Positions 8,113-16,970 of a DNA stretch of 64,000 nt are shown here, piece after piece. The translations under genes were made by a program, and so were the position numbers. The stretch is from Nitrospirota bacterium (GTDB lineage: Bacteria > Nitrospirota > Thermodesulfovibrionia > Thermodesulfovibrionales > JdFR-88): the NCBI GenBank assembly GCA_021789935.1, contig JAJYIR010000002.1, forward strand, positions 1-64,000. The letters are read 5' to 3'. The notes beneath the pieces were generated by a model, which was given only the letters and a program-made list of their open reading frames with translations, did not search any database and was not told the origin of the DNA. Position 1 is the stretch's first letter. Every line of letters begins with the position of its first letter.

Positions 8113-8697
8113 ATGGTAAAAAACGACCGTTGGATAAAGGAAATGGCTGAAAAGGGCATGATAGCGCCATTTGCAGACAGAATGCTTGTGAAAACAGGCA
8201 TTTCTTTCGGCCTCAGTTCCTATGGGTATGACATGCGGCTTTCTGATGAGTTCAAGGTTTTCAAACCTGCAACACGCAATCCGGGCACTGGAGCATCCGC
8301 CGACGGCGCGGAAAATGTCCTGGACCCAAAAAATTGCGGCCCGGAGTGTTTTGAGCTTTTGAACGGCCCAAGCTGCGTCGTTCCCTCCGGCTCTTTTGTT
8401 CTCGGCCGTTCCCTGGAATATTTCAGGCTGCCCAGGGACATTATTGTTTTAAGCACGGGGAAATCGACATATGCCAGATGCGGGGTGGTGGTAAACGTGA
8501 CACCGCTTGAACCGGAATGGGAGGGATATGTGACCATCTCCATATCAAACACGGGCCCCTTGCCCGTAAGGATCTACGCCGGGGAAGGGATCTCCCAGCT
8601 GTTGTTTCTGGGGGCGCAGGAGGCATGCCAGGTCTCCTATGCGGACAAAGCCGGGAAGTACCAGGCACAAAAAGGCATAACCCACTCCAAAGCGTAA
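8113..8697 (+). CDS. dcd: dCTP deaminase
   Basis: Converts dCTP to dUTP for thymidylate synthesis. The trimeric dUTPase-like fold is clear from GKSTYARCGVVVNVTPLEPEWEG (described here in parts: STYARCG carries the conserved Arg, TPLEPEWEG the catalytic Glu) and from SYGYDMRL and GEGISQLLF. Length 194 is standard. The GKSTYARCG form is that of the monofunctional deaminase. The start is ATG at 8113 without a strong ribosome site. pyrF follows after 12 bases, so a small pyrimidine operon is likely. Confidence 0.95.
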   Translation: MVKNDRWIKEMAEKGMIAPFADRMLVKTGISFGLSSYGYDMRLSDEFKVFKPATRNPGTGASADGAENVLDPKNCGPECFELLNGPSCVVPSGSFVLGRSLEYFRLPRDIIVLSTGKSTYARCGVVVNVTPLEPEWEGYVTISISNTGPLPVRIYAGEGISQLLFLGAQEACQVSYADKAGKYQAQKGITHSKA

Positions 8698-8709
8698 ATC
8701 AGATCAGAA

Positions 8710-9432
8710 ATGTCCGCAAAACAAAAACTCATCCTTGCCCTTGACGTAGAGGAAAAATCCCGGGCGCTGGAACTGGTTGACCGGTTCGGGGAACACATAG
8801 ACATCTTCAAGGTAGGGCTTGAGCTGTTCACCGCCCAAGGCCCGCCTGTGGTTAGGGAAATTCAGGACAGGGGCAAAAAGGTATTCCTGGACCTGAAATT
8901 CCATGACATTCCTAACACGGTGGCCAAAGCCGCACGCACCGCCGCACGCCTGGGGGTCTTCATGTTCAATGTCCATGCTTCCGCCGGGTCTGAGGCCATG
9001 CGCAGGGCACGTGATGAGGTGGTGGCCTTCAGCCTGAAGGAAGACCGTCCCAGGCCCATAGTTTTGGCCGTTACCGTGCTTACCAGCCAGAACGAGGAGG
9101 TGCTTAAAACTGAACTCGGGATACAGCACGGCTTAAGGACCCATGTGAAATATCTTGCCAGTCTTGCCAAACAGTCCGGATTGGACGGGGTGGTGGCAAG
9201 CGGACAGGAGGTCTTGATGATAAAAGGGCATCTGGGCGGCAAATTTCTTATTGTGGCCCCTGGCATCCGGCCTTCCACAGCTCCTCCGGACGACCAGAAG
9301 AGGACCATGTCTCCGGCGGAAGCCTTACGGGCGGGGGCCGATTTCATAGTGATAGGCCGGGCCGTTACCGGACAGGCGGACCCGGAAAAGGCGCTTGAGC
9401 AAATATGCCTGGACATAGCGCCGTACGGATAA
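8710..9432 (+). CDS. pyrF: Orotidine 5'-phosphate decarboxylase
   Basis: Last step of UMP synthesis. A TIM-barrel protein of 240 residues with the N-terminal LILALDVEEKSRALELV, the catalytic FLDLKFHDIPNTV (D-x-K-x-x-D charge network), NVHASAGSEAM, and the phosphate-binding VAPGIRPS and GRAVTGQADPE segments. It starts 12 bases after dcd. The next gene starts 44 bases downstream in the same direction with its own ribosome site. Confidence 0.96.
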   Translation: MSAKQKLILALDVEEKSRALELVDRFGEHIDIFKVGLELFTAQGPPVVREIQDRGKKVFLDLKFHDIPNTVAKAARTAARLGVFMFNVHASAGSEAMRRARDEVVAFSLKEDRPRPIVLAVTVLTSQNEEVLKTELGIQHGLRTHVKYLASLAKQSGLDGVVASGQEVLMIKGHLGGKFLIVAPGIRPSTAPPDDQKRTMSPAEALRAGADFIVIGRAVTGQADPEKALEQICLDIAPYG

Positions 9433-9476
9433 GCCGGAGTTTTTAACCGGAGCAGATTGATGGGAGGATCGGGGCA

Positions 9477-11021
9477 ATGGTTTTACCTTCCAAACCGGAT
9501 TTTCTTAAGGAAGTAAAAAAGGCGGCGGGGCACGACGGGGCCGTGGGGATGGCTGTGCCTCCTCTTTACCTGCAAATCCCTTATGTTTCCCCCCACCTGC
9601 TTTACCCGGCCTTTTCGGGGCGGGGCGGCGTTCTTTTTGAAAGCGCCAATATTACGCAAAAAAAAGAAAAAAACTCCTTTATCATCTTCGAACCTTACGC
9701 CTTTTTCCGGGCAAAAGACGGGTCAGTGGAGATGGAATGCGGGGGGAAAAGGGCAATATCGACAAAAAAAGACCCCCTTTCACGGCTGAAAGACTTCGTC
9801 AGCGCCTACAGGCAAAGACCCGAACCCGGGCTGCCTCCCTTTCAGGGCGGCGCGGCGGGGCTCATTTGTTATGATTACGCGAGGCATCTTGAAAAGGTCC
9901 CCGATAAAAAAGATGACCTTCTCCTTCCCGATATCTGCTTCGTAATGGCGGACCGCCTGCTGGCCTTCGACCATGCGGCCAAAAAGGCCTGGCTGATATT
10001 CTGCCCCGGGGCAAAGCAGTCGGGTTTGGGTTATGGCGATATCTCCGGCCTTGACTGGCCGGAGGTTTACGGCGATTGCGTGAAGGAGATGGAGCGTATC
10101 TTCGAAAAGATACTAAAACTGACAAGCCAGCCGGATGACTCCCCTGACGTCCGGCCCACCGGCAGCGACGCCGATGTCCGGCATGAGATGACAGAGAAGC
10201 GATACGCCTCGATGGTAAGCAGGGCCAAAGAATACATCTCGGCAGGCGATATCTTCCAAGCCAACCTTTCACTGAGGCTTCATGCGCCGCTGGGCGGCGC
10301 CACCCCATGGGAAATATACCTCCGTTTGCGGAGTATAAACCCTTCCCCCTTTGCGGCTTTTATGGATTTTGGAGATTTTTTCATAGCAGGGTCCTCGCCG
10401 GAAAGGCTCGTGAAGGTAAAAAACGGCATGATTGAGACACGCCCCATAGCAGGCACCAGACCCCGGGGAAAAGACGGCGGGGAGGACAGCGCACTGCGAA
10501 CCGAACTGCTCCTTAATGAAAAGGAAAAAGCGGAGCACATCATGCTCGTGGACCTTGAAAGAAACGACATAGGCAAAGTATCCGAATGGGGCAGCGTGGA
10601 CGTGGATGAGTTCATGACCACGGAGGATTATTCTCATGTAATGCATATAGTGTCCAATGTAAAAGGGAGGCTTGCCGCGGGAAAAGACATGTTCGACTGT
10701 CTCAGGGCTGTATTTCCCGGCGGCACCATTACCGGCGTCCCCAAGGTAAGGTGCATGGAGATAATAAACGAGTTGGAGCCTGTAAGGAGAGGGGCCTATA
10801 CCGGCTCAGCCGGGTATTTCGGTTTCTCCGGAGACATGGACATGAACATAATGATAAGGACTTTCCTGATAAAAAACGGCACTGCGTACATACAGGCGGG
10901 AGCGGGCATTGTGGCAGACTCCAGCCCCGAAAGAGAGTACCGGGAGAGTCTTAAAAAAGCGGAAGCCCTGCTTCTGGCTCTAAAACATCCCTTAAGCGGA
11001 CAACATTCGGATATAATATAG
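9477..11021 (+). CDS. pabB: Aminodeoxychorismate synthase component I-like (PabB/TrpE family)
   Basis: A 514-residue chorismate-binding enzyme, start ATG at 9477 with GGGAGGA upstream. The C-terminal chorismate-binding domain has ETRPIAGTRPRG, MLVDLERNDIGK, FPGGTITGVPKVRCMEII and a GSAGYFGFSG segment. FPGGTITG and YTGSAGY are PabB-like, so aminodeoxychorismate synthase (folate branch) is preferred. However, the PIKGT lysine that attacks chorismate in classical PabB is alanine (PIAGT), the state found in anthranilate synthase TrpE. No glutaminase partner (PabA/TrpG) or other trp gene is adjacent. The subfamily call is therefore moderate. Confidence 0.75.
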   Translation: MVLPSKPDFLKEVKKAAGHDGAVGMAVPPLYLQIPYVSPHLLYPAFSGRGGVLFESANITQKKEKNSFIIFEPYAFFRAKDGSVEMECGGKRAISTKKDPLSRLKDFVSAYRQRPEPGLPPFQGGAAGLICYDYARHLEKVPDKKDDLLLPDICFVMADRLLAFDHAAKKAWLIFCPGAKQSGLGYGDISGLDWPEVYGDCVKEMERIFEKILKLTSQPDDSPDVRPTGSDADVRHEMTEKRYASMVSRAKEYISAGDIFQANLSLRLHAPLGGATPWEIYLRLRSINPSPFAAFMDFGDFFIAGSSPERLVKVKNGMIETRPIAGTRPRGKDGGEDSALRTELLLNEKEKAEHIMLVDLERNDIGKVSEWGSVDVDEFMTTEDYSHVMHIVSNVKGRLAAGKDMFDCLRAVFPGGTITGVPKVRCMEIINELEPVRRGAYTGSAGYFGFSGDMDMNIMIRTFLIKNGTAYIQAGAGIVADSSPEREYRESLKKAEALLLALKHPLSGQHSDII

Positions 11022-11036
11022 CACCTGTGAAATGAA

Positions 11037-11912
11037 ATGAAAAAGGCCTTTTTTGTTTTTTTCGCCATTTTCCTTCTTGCCGCGGCCAGCTCGCCCGCTG
11101 CGGAAAAGACCATCCTCGTGGGGCTTGTCCCTGAAGAAAACATCTTCCGCCTTATGGAGCAATACCTTCCGCTGGCGCAATACATGGAAAAAAGGACCGG
11201 CATAAAAGTCCGGTTCACGGTACTGCCCCGGTACGGCGACGTCATAGACGAGTTCAACGCAAGACGGATGGACGGGGCATTTTTCAGCGCCTTCACGGGC
11301 TGCATCGCCCAGAAGAAACTGGGTGTTGAGCCCTTGGTGCGTCCGATAGGCCCGGGAGGGCTTGTGACGGCGCGAAGCGTTATTTTCGTCAGGAAAGACA
11401 GCGGGATACGATCTTTTCAGGGGTTGCGGGGAAAACGCGCGGTCTTTGTGGACAAGGCCGCCGCAAGCTACATTTACCTGCTGTACAAGCTGCGCCGTTT
11501 GGGAGTTAGGGATAGCGGCAAGTTTTTCAGCGGACATTATTTTACCGGCAACAATGAGGAGTCCATCTATGCGGTACTTAACGGCGGGGCGGACATGGGG
11601 CTCGCCAAAAGCCGTTACTTCGAAAAACTTTCCGCCCAGAACCCGCTGATCGCGGAGCGGCTTTTTATCCTGTACAGGTCCCGCAAAATGCCGGACATCA
11701 TATTCTGTTTAAGAAAAGGCTTCCCGCCAGCCACCAAGGCGCTCATTGAACGCACTCTTGTAAATATGAGATACGATCCTGAGGGCATCCAGGTGTTGAG
11801 GACCCTCCGGTATTCGGGTTTCGAAAAGGCGAAAGCCTCTGTTTTTGCCCCGGTTGAAAAGCTGGCCGCTGACGCCGGCATAAAGATTTCAGCGTTCCGG
11901 TACACAAGATGA
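11037..11912 (+). CDS. PhnD-like periplasmic substrate-binding protein
   Basis: A 291-residue exported protein with a clear signal peptide (MKKAFFVFFAIFLLAAASS). The rest follows the PhnD/PtxB type of phosphate, phosphite or phosphonate binding proteins: VGLVPEENIFRLMEQYLPLAQYMEK, then GIKVRFTVLPRYGDVIDEF, a QGLRGKRAVFVD hinge and a GGADMGLAKS segment. No ABC permease or ATPase is nearby. Instead its stop codon overlaps the start of a sensor kinase by 4 bases (ATGA), so it more likely presents a ligand to that kinase than feeds a transporter. The ligand is unknown. Confidence 0.8.
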   Translation: MKKAFFVFFAIFLLAAASSPAAEKTILVGLVPEENIFRLMEQYLPLAQYMEKRTGIKVRFTVLPRYGDVIDEFNARRMDGAFFSAFTGCIAQKKLGVEPLVRPIGPGGLVTARSVIFVRKDSGIRSFQGLRGKRAVFVDKAAASYIYLLYKLRRLGVRDSGKFFSGHYFTGNNEESIYAVLNGGADMGLAKSRYFEKLSAQNPLIAERLFILYRSRKMPDIIFCLRKGFPPATKALIERTLVNMRYDPEGIQVLRTLRYSGFEKAKASVFAPVEKLAADAGIKISAFRYTR

Positions 11913-13930
11913 AAAAAAGGCTTATATATTCCCTTTTCCTCCTCTTCACGCTCTTCACCCTTGGCTCAACGCTCACGATCCTTTACATATACCGGACGAC
12001 TTTCAGCCTGCGCACACTTATTGCGCTTCACAGGGTGGAGATAATAAGGCAAAACCTTGTCATCAGCGTGCAGACCGTCCAGACAGATATCTACACCATC
12101 GGTACGGCTTCAAATACGGGCGTCGATGAGATTGTCAGGAACGTGATTCACCTGGACAGATCAGTCGATATTTGCCTTGGCTGCCATCATACCCCGCAGA
12201 TGACCGCACGCCTCACCCAGATGGACCAGCTCACGGAAAACTACAAGGACGCCCTGAGCAACCTCATAACCACCTCCGCAAGCCCGGGACAGACAGAAAG
12301 GCTCCGAACTGCCGCAATAGGGATTGGCAGCACATTGCTGAGAAAATCCCGGCAGATGGCCCTCATCGCAAACAACCGGCTGAACTTCGAGACACTTGAC
12401 GTAATGCAGCAGATAGGCAACTCCAGGATAATCCTCCTGGTCACGCTCGTGCTTTCATTTTGCATCGCCCTTGTCATAGCAGTTATGATGACAAGACAGA
12501 TAACCGGGCCCGTAAACGCGCTGGTGGGGGCCACCAGGCACATAAAATCCGGCGAACTGGGCTACATTATACCTTTCAAGGGTAAGGGCGAGTTTGGCGA
12601 GCTTATTGATTCCTTCAATGACATGAGTCTTACCCTGAAAGACTCAAACGGGAAGATATTGCAGTATCTCCACAACCTGTCAAATCTTTACAGCATTACC
12701 ATAACCTTCCATTCCGTCTCCTCCATGACCGGCATCTTCAAGGAGCTTTCAGAGGGCGTCAGGGACCTCACCGAGGCCCAGCAAAGCGGGATACTCCTCA
12801 GAGACGAGGATGGGACATTTTTCAGCCACATGTACCCTGCCTGGGGCATCACGGAGGAAAATGCAAAGACGATGAGGGTAGAATCCACGGTGATGGATGA
12901 CCTCTATCACTCCTCAATGAGGAGGCCCCTTATCCTCAACGAGGACATACAAAGGTCCCCCACGGCAGAGATCGACGCGCATCTGGGTGTGCGCAACGTC
13001 ATGTTCGTCTGGGTGGGTCACAAAGGGGACCCCATGGGCGTAATGAGGGTGGCAAACAAGAAGAACGGGGATTTCACAGAGGAAGACGCAAGACTTATGG
13101 CGATCCTTGGTAACAGCTTTTTCGTGGCGCTTGAGAACGTACGCCTGTGGGAAAGCCTGAGGCTCCAGATGAAGGAACTCAAGGACACTCAGGAACAGCT
13201 TGTGCAAGCCGCCAAGTTCGCGGCCATCGGAGAGCTTGCCTCCAACGTGGCCCACGAGATAAACAACCCTCTTACAAGTATTCTGGGTTACGCGGAACTC
13301 ATGAGGGAGGACGAGGACATAAACAACATCCGGCGCGACCTGGACATAATCGAAAAAGAGTCCCTGAGGGCAAGGGACATAGTAAACAGCCTTCTGGAGT
13401 TTTCGCGCAAAAAACCCCTCAAAATGAGACTGGTGGACATAAACGCGGTCCTTGAAAGCGTGATTGAGCTAATAGGCGTCCAGGCCAAAGACTCGTTTAT
13501 CAGTATTGTCGCAGATTTTGGCGGCGTCCCGCCCATTAAAGGTGACGAGGACCAGCTTAAGCAGGTCTTCCTTAACCTGGCCAGCAACGCTGTTTTTGCC
13601 ATGGGGAAATCGGGGACCCTGGGCATAAGGACCTTCGTCCAGGGGGATTTTGCGAATATCCAGATATCGGACACGGGGAAGGGCATCCCGGAGGACATCA
13701 TGGGCCGCATATTCGAGCCGTTCTTCACCACTAAAAACGAGAAGGGCACCGGTCTTGGCCTGCCCATCAGCTATAAGATAGTGCAAAGCCACGACGGCTT
13801 TTTCGACGTTGAAAGCGAGGCGGGCAGAGGAAGCCGGTTTACGGTGAAGCTGCCGCTTGGGGACAAAACCGTGAAGGCAAAACCGGTTTCAATAAATCCT
13901 ACCGGAAACAACATGCCGGTGGAAAGCTAA
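11909..13930 (+). CDS. Membrane sensor histidine kinase with a periplasmic c-type haem motif
   Basis: A 673-residue kinase. Order: transmembrane helix (5-28), periplasmic domain of about 145 residues, second helix (174-194), HAMP (195-247), GAF (about 265-413), HisKA with H449 in NVAHEINNPLTS, and an HATPase domain with the N box LNLASNAVFAMG, DTGKGIPE and GTGLGLPI. The periplasmic domain contains CLGCH at residues 89-93 (12173-12187), the CxxCH signature for covalent haem c, with a further His next to it. This suggests sensing of redox state or of a gas through haem. It is coupled to the PhnD-like gene by a 4-base overlap. No response regulator is adjacent, so the partner is elsewhere. Confidence 0.92.
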   Translation: MKKRLIYSLFLLFTLFTLGSTLTILYIYRTTFSLRTLIALHRVEIIRQNLVISVQTVQTDIYTIGTASNTGVDEIVRNVIHLDRSVDICLGCHHTPQMTARLTQMDQLTENYKDALSNLITTSASPGQTERLRTAAIGIGSTLLRKSRQMALIANNRLNFETLDVMQQIGNSRIILLVTLVLSFCIALVIAVMMTRQITGPVNALVGATRHIKSGELGYIIPFKGKGEFGELIDSFNDMSLTLKDSNGKILQYLHNLSNLYSITITFHSVSSMTGIFKELSEGVRDLTEAQQSGILLRDEDGTFFSHMYPAWGITEENAKTMRVESTVMDDLYHSSMRRPLILNEDIQRSPTAEIDAHLGVRNVMFVWVGHKGDPMGVMRVANKKNGDFTEEDARLMAILGNSFFVALENVRLWESLRLQMKELKDTQEQLVQAAKFAAIGELASNVAHEINNPLTSILGYAELMREDEDINNIRRDLDIIEKESLRARDIVNSLLEFSRKKPLKMRLVDINAVLESVIELIGVQAKDSFISIVADFGGVPPIKGDEDQLKQVFLNLASNAVFAMGKSGTLGIRTFVQGDFANIQISDTGKGIPEDIMGRIFEPFFTTKNEKGTGLGLPISYKIVQSHDGFFDVESEAGRGSRFTVKLPLGDKTVKAKPVSINPTGNNMPVES

Positions 13931-14205
13931 ATTGATCGGCGCGGATACGGCCGCCCTGCGCCTGCCGTCCCCTTTTCTTCTTTTCCCCCTCTGATTTTTG
14001 CCTTGTCTTTTTTCTTAAATAGCGGAATCGATGGTCTTCGGAACGTACCCGATAGTGCCTTTTATGTCTATAACCGGCACGGTTCCTCTCCTCATGGAAA
14101 GGCTTTATTTCGCCGCAAGTCAGGTGATATTCACCTCTAAAGCGCAGTAATGCTGCCGAATCGGAAAAAATCGCGGCACCGGCCACAATAAACCTTTCTC
14201 CAACC

Positions 14206-14219
14206 ATGATGCGCATCAT
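14206..14219. promoter_or_regulatory. FNR/HcpR-like box upstream of hcp
   Basis: A perfect 14-base palindrome, ATGATGCGCATCAT, matches the FNR consensus TTGAT-N4-ATCAA at all but the outermost pair of positions. Its centre (14212.5) is about 41.5 bases upstream of the start predicted from the TATAGT -10 box, the standard class II activator position for CRP/FNR proteins. Confidence 0.55.
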
Positions 14220-14241
14220 ACTCAAACCGGAGTTTTAATTT

Positions 14242-14247
14242 TATAGT
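14242..14247 (+). promoter_or_regulatory. -10 box of the hcp promoter
   Basis: TATAGT, placing the start of transcription near 14254. No -35 consensus is present, as expected for an activator-dependent promoter with the palindrome at 14206-14219 in the -41.5 position. Confidence 0.45.
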
Positions 14248-14324
14248 TCTAATAGGCCAGTTGCATTTCCCCAAAAAAGGCAAAGGGATTTTTTAAAATT
14301 AGAAAATTCAAGGAGGTTTTTTCT

Positions 14325-15998
14325 ATGTTCTGTTACCAGTGCGAACAGGCGGCCAACTGCAAGGCATGCACAAAGACCGGCGTATGCGGCAAAAACGAGG
14401 ATGTGGCCGCTCTCCAGGACCTGCTTATCCATTCGCTGAAGGGCCTGTCGCTTTATGCGCAGGGAGGAAGAATTGCGGGCATAAACGATCATGAGGTCAA
14501 CGTCTTTACGGCAAAAGCCCTCTTCTCAACGCTTACAAACGTGGATTTTGACCCCGAACGCTTCATGGAACTGATCGCTAAATCCGTTCGGCTAAGGGAA
14601 GCCTTGAAGGAAAAAATATCGGCCGCCGGGGGAAAGAATGTTCATTGCTTTTCGGACCAAAGCACTTCGTTCACGCCCGCACCGGACCTGGCCGGACTCA
14701 TCCGGCAAGGCCAAAAAGTAATGGAGCAAGTGCCTGAGCACCGGCCCGGCCCGGACGTACAGTCCCTGCGGGACATTGTGCTTTTCGGCCTGAAAGGCCT
14801 TGCCGCCTATGCTGATCACGCCTCCATTTTGGGGCAGGAAGACGACTCCGTATTTGCCTTTATGCATCGGGCACTTGCCTCGATGACAAGGACGGACCTC
14901 GGGCTGGAAGACTGGCTAGGGCTTGCGATGAAATGCGGAGAAGCCAACCTCCGCGCAATGGAACTGCTCGATGCCGCAAATACCGGGGCGTATGGCCATC
15001 CAGTGCCTGTCAAAGTCCCCCTTGGTGCAAAAAAGGGCAAGGCGCTTCTGGTTTCAGGACACGACCTCAAGGACCTGGAGGAAATCCTCAGGCAGACCGA
15101 AGGGAAAGGCATCAATGTCTATACCCATGGCGAGATGCTCCCAACGCATGGATACCCGGGTCTGAAGCGGTACGCCCACCTTTACGGCCATTACGGGACC
15201 GCTTGGCAGAACCAGCAGAAGGAGTTCAGCCGGTTCCCCGGCGCGGTGGTCATGACCACGAACTGCCTGCAAAAACCCCTGGACTCTTACAAGGAAAATA
15301 TTTTCACCTGCGGCCTGACGGGCTGGCCGGACGTAAAGCACATAGCTGGCCGGGACTTTACGCCCGCAATCGATAAGGCCCTTGAGATGCCGGGCTTCGC
15401 AGCCGACGAAAAGGCCGGCGAGGTAATGACCGGGTTTGCGAGAAATGCCGTGCTGGGCGTAGCGGATAAGATAATAGAGGCGGTAAAGAGCAAACAGATA
15501 CGCCATTTCTTCCTGGTTGGCGGCTGCGACGGGGCGAAGCATGGAAGGAATTATTACACCAGGTTTGTGGAGAAAACACCGATGGACACCGTTGTTTTGA
15601 CCCTGGCCTGCGGCAAATTCAGGTTCTTCGATAAGGAGCTTGGGAGCATAGGCGGGATACCCCGGCTGCTGGATATTGGCCAGTGCAATGACGCCTACTC
15701 CGCCATCCAGATAGCCCTTGCCCTCTCGAAGGCCTTTGGCGTGGGCGTAAACGAGCTGCCTCTTTCGCTTGTCCTCTCGTGGTACGAGCAAAAGGCCGTG
15801 TCCATACTCCTGACGCTTTTATACCTGGGCATAAAAGACATACGCCTCGGGCCCACGCTTCCGGCGTTTATCACAAAAAACGTGCTGGATGTGCTGGTGA
15901 AAAATTTTGACATAAAACCCATAGCGGAAACACCCGAAGAAGACCTCAGGACCATACTGGGCGAGGACTGCTGCCGTCAGGAGGAGCCTGCGGCATAA
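14325..15998 (+). CDS. hcp: Hybrid cluster protein (hydroxylamine reductase / NO reductase)
   Basis: A 557-residue Hcp. The N-terminal cysteines C3, C6, C15 and C21 match those that hold the cubane [4Fe-4S] cluster in the Desulfovibrio protein. The hybrid cluster ligands are visible as VSGHDLKDLEE (His), YTHGEMLPTHGYPG (Glu), TTNCLQKP, VGGCDGAKHGRNYY, LTLACGKFRF and DIGQCNDAYSA (Cys), and NELPLSL...YEQKAV (Glu and Lys region). The start at 14325 has AAGGAGG 11 bases upstream. Hcp reduces hydroxylamine in vitro, and its in vivo role is nitric oxide detoxification or NO-dependent S-nitrosylation. No Hcr reductase gene is adjacent. The FNR-like box suggests induction under anoxia or nitrosative stress. 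Confidence 0.97.
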   Translation: MFCYQCEQAANCKACTKTGVCGKNEDVAALQDLLIHSLKGLSLYAQGGRIAGINDHEVNVFTAKALFSTLTNVDFDPERFMELIAKSVRLREALKEKISAAGGKNVHCFSDQSTSFTPAPDLAGLIRQGQKVMEQVPEHRPGPDVQSLRDIVLFGLKGLAAYADHASILGQEDDSVFAFMHRALASMTRTDLGLEDWLGLAMKCGEANLRAMELLDAANTGAYGHPVPVKVPLGAKKGKALLVSGHDLKDLEEILRQTEGKGINVYTHGEMLPTHGYPGLKRYAHLYGHYGTAWQNQQKEFSRFPGAVVMTTNCLQKPLDSYKENIFTCGLTGWPDVKHIAGRDFTPAIDKALEMPGFAADEKAGEVMTGFARNAVLGVADKIIEAVKSKQIRHFFLVGGCDGAKHGRNYYTRFVEKTPMDTVVLTLACGKFRFFDKELGSIGGIPRLLDIGQCNDAYSAIQIALALSKAFGVGVNELPLSLVLSWYEQKAVSILLTLLYLGIKDIRLGPTLPAFITKNVLDVLVKNFDIKPIAETPEEDLRTILGEDCCRQEEPAA

Positions 15999-16045
15999 AA
16001 AAAATAACGAAACCTCCCTTTCTTCAGGCGGGTTTCATGAAAAAC

Positions 16046-16073
16046 AAAAAGGCCCTTTCAAAGGGCCTTTTTG
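16046..16073. terminator. Bidirectional terminator between hcp and the ABC ATPase gene
   Basis: A perfect stem AAAAAGGCCCTTT, loop C, AAAGGGCCTTTTT lies between two converging genes, with A and T runs suiting both directions. Confidence 0.85.
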
Positions 16074-16108
16074 TTTTCTCTGTTTTTGTTTTCTTTAAGC
16101 CTGGATCG

Positions 16109-16879
16109 CTATTTTATCTCCAGCCATGCGCGGTTGTTCCGCCAGCGGAGGGCAACCGGCAGGCCGAAAAAGGAGGAAAGATTTTTAGCGGTCAGGACGC
16201 TTGCCTTGTTGCCTGCGGAATGGACTTCCCCCGCTTTCAGAAGAAGGACGTGCGTAAAGACCGGCAATACCTCCTCTATGTGATGGGTCACGTAGATCAG
16301 GGAAGGAGACGGGCCTGTCCCAAGCGCCTGAACGCCGGAGAGGAAATCCTCCCTTGAAAAGATATCCAGTCCTGTGCATGGCTCATCCATTATGAGGAGT
16401 TTCGGAGCCGGCGCCATGGCGCGCGCGATAAGCACCTTTTGCTTCTCTCCCTGCGAGAGTGTGCCATACCTCTGGGAGGCCAGCTGCAGGCATTTCAGAC
16501 TTTCAAGGGCTTTCAGCGATATGGCTGTGTCCTTCTTCCGCGGCAGATCGTACAGCCCGATGGTGCTGAAAAGCCCGCTTAACACTATTTCAAGGGCGGT
16601 TTCCCCATCGTAGAATTTCCCCTGGAGGGAAGAGCTTATGAAGCCTATGCTTTTTCGAAGGCGGCGCCAGTCATAGGCGCCGTAGCGCCTGCCGAGGACG
16701 CGCATCCCGCCCGACGAAAGCGGGACATACCCGTTTACCAGGTTAAGCAGGCTCGTCTTGCCTGATCCGTTCAGGCCCATAACAGCCCAGTGTTCGCCGG
16801 GCCTCACCGTCCAGTCTATCGCGCGCAGGACCTGCCTGTCTTCAATACAGCAGGAGGCGGCCTTTAATTCTATTATCAC
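16109..16879 (-). CDS. ABC transporter ATP-binding protein
   Basis: A 256-residue ATPase with Walker A GLNGSGKTSLL, Q-loop area FISSSLQ, signature LSQGEKQKVLIARAM, Walker B LLIMDEPCTGLD and switch histidine in YVTHHIEEVLP. The overall form (start MIIELKAASCCI, GYVPLSSGGMRVLGRRYG, and the EEVLP end) resembles the stand-alone ModF/YlmA-type ATPases. No permease or binding protein gene is adjacent, so its transported substrate, if any, cannot be read from context. GTG start at 16879 with AAGG upstream; it lies 91 bases after asd on the same strand. Confidence 0.88.
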   Translation of the reverse strand: MIIELKAASCCIEDRQVLRAIDWTVRPGEHWAVMGLNGSGKTSLLNLVNGYVPLSSGGMRVLGRRYGAYDWRRLRKSIGFISSSLQGKFYDGETALEIVLSGLFSTIGLYDLPRKKDTAISLKALESLKCLQLASQRYGTLSQGEKQKVLIARAMAPAPKLLIMDEPCTGLDIFSREDFLSGVQALGTGPSPSLIYVTHHIEEVLPVFTHVLLLKAGEVHSAGNKASVLTAKNLSSFFGLPVALRWRNNRAWLEIK

Positions 16880-16970
16880 CGGATTATTACCTTGCAGGAT
16901 GCGGCCTCTCTTGCGGGACCGTCATCAGATGGGATAAACAAAAAAAACAAATAAAAACCAAAAGTGGTCC

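Larger units (their letters stand above)
13931..14324. other. Intergenic region upstream of hcp
   Basis: The 394 bases between the kinase and hcp hold no convincing gene. It contains two perfect inverted repeats: AGGTGA-TAT-TCACCT (14122-14136) and ATGATGCGCATCAT (14206-14219). The second has the position of an activator site for hcp. A 26-codon minus-strand frame (14095-14015) reads as plausible protein but has no supporting signals. Confidence 0.6.

Noticed and set aside
14015-14095. 26-codon minus-strand frame starting MRRGTVPVIDIKG
   Set aside because: The peptide looks protein-like but is preceded by an in-frame stop, has no ribosome site, and cannot be tied to a family; possibly a gene remnant.
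13899-14225. 108-codon minus-strand frame upstream of hcp
   Set aside because: Composition is unlike the neighbouring genes, it overlaps the kinase end and both palindromes, and it resembles no family.
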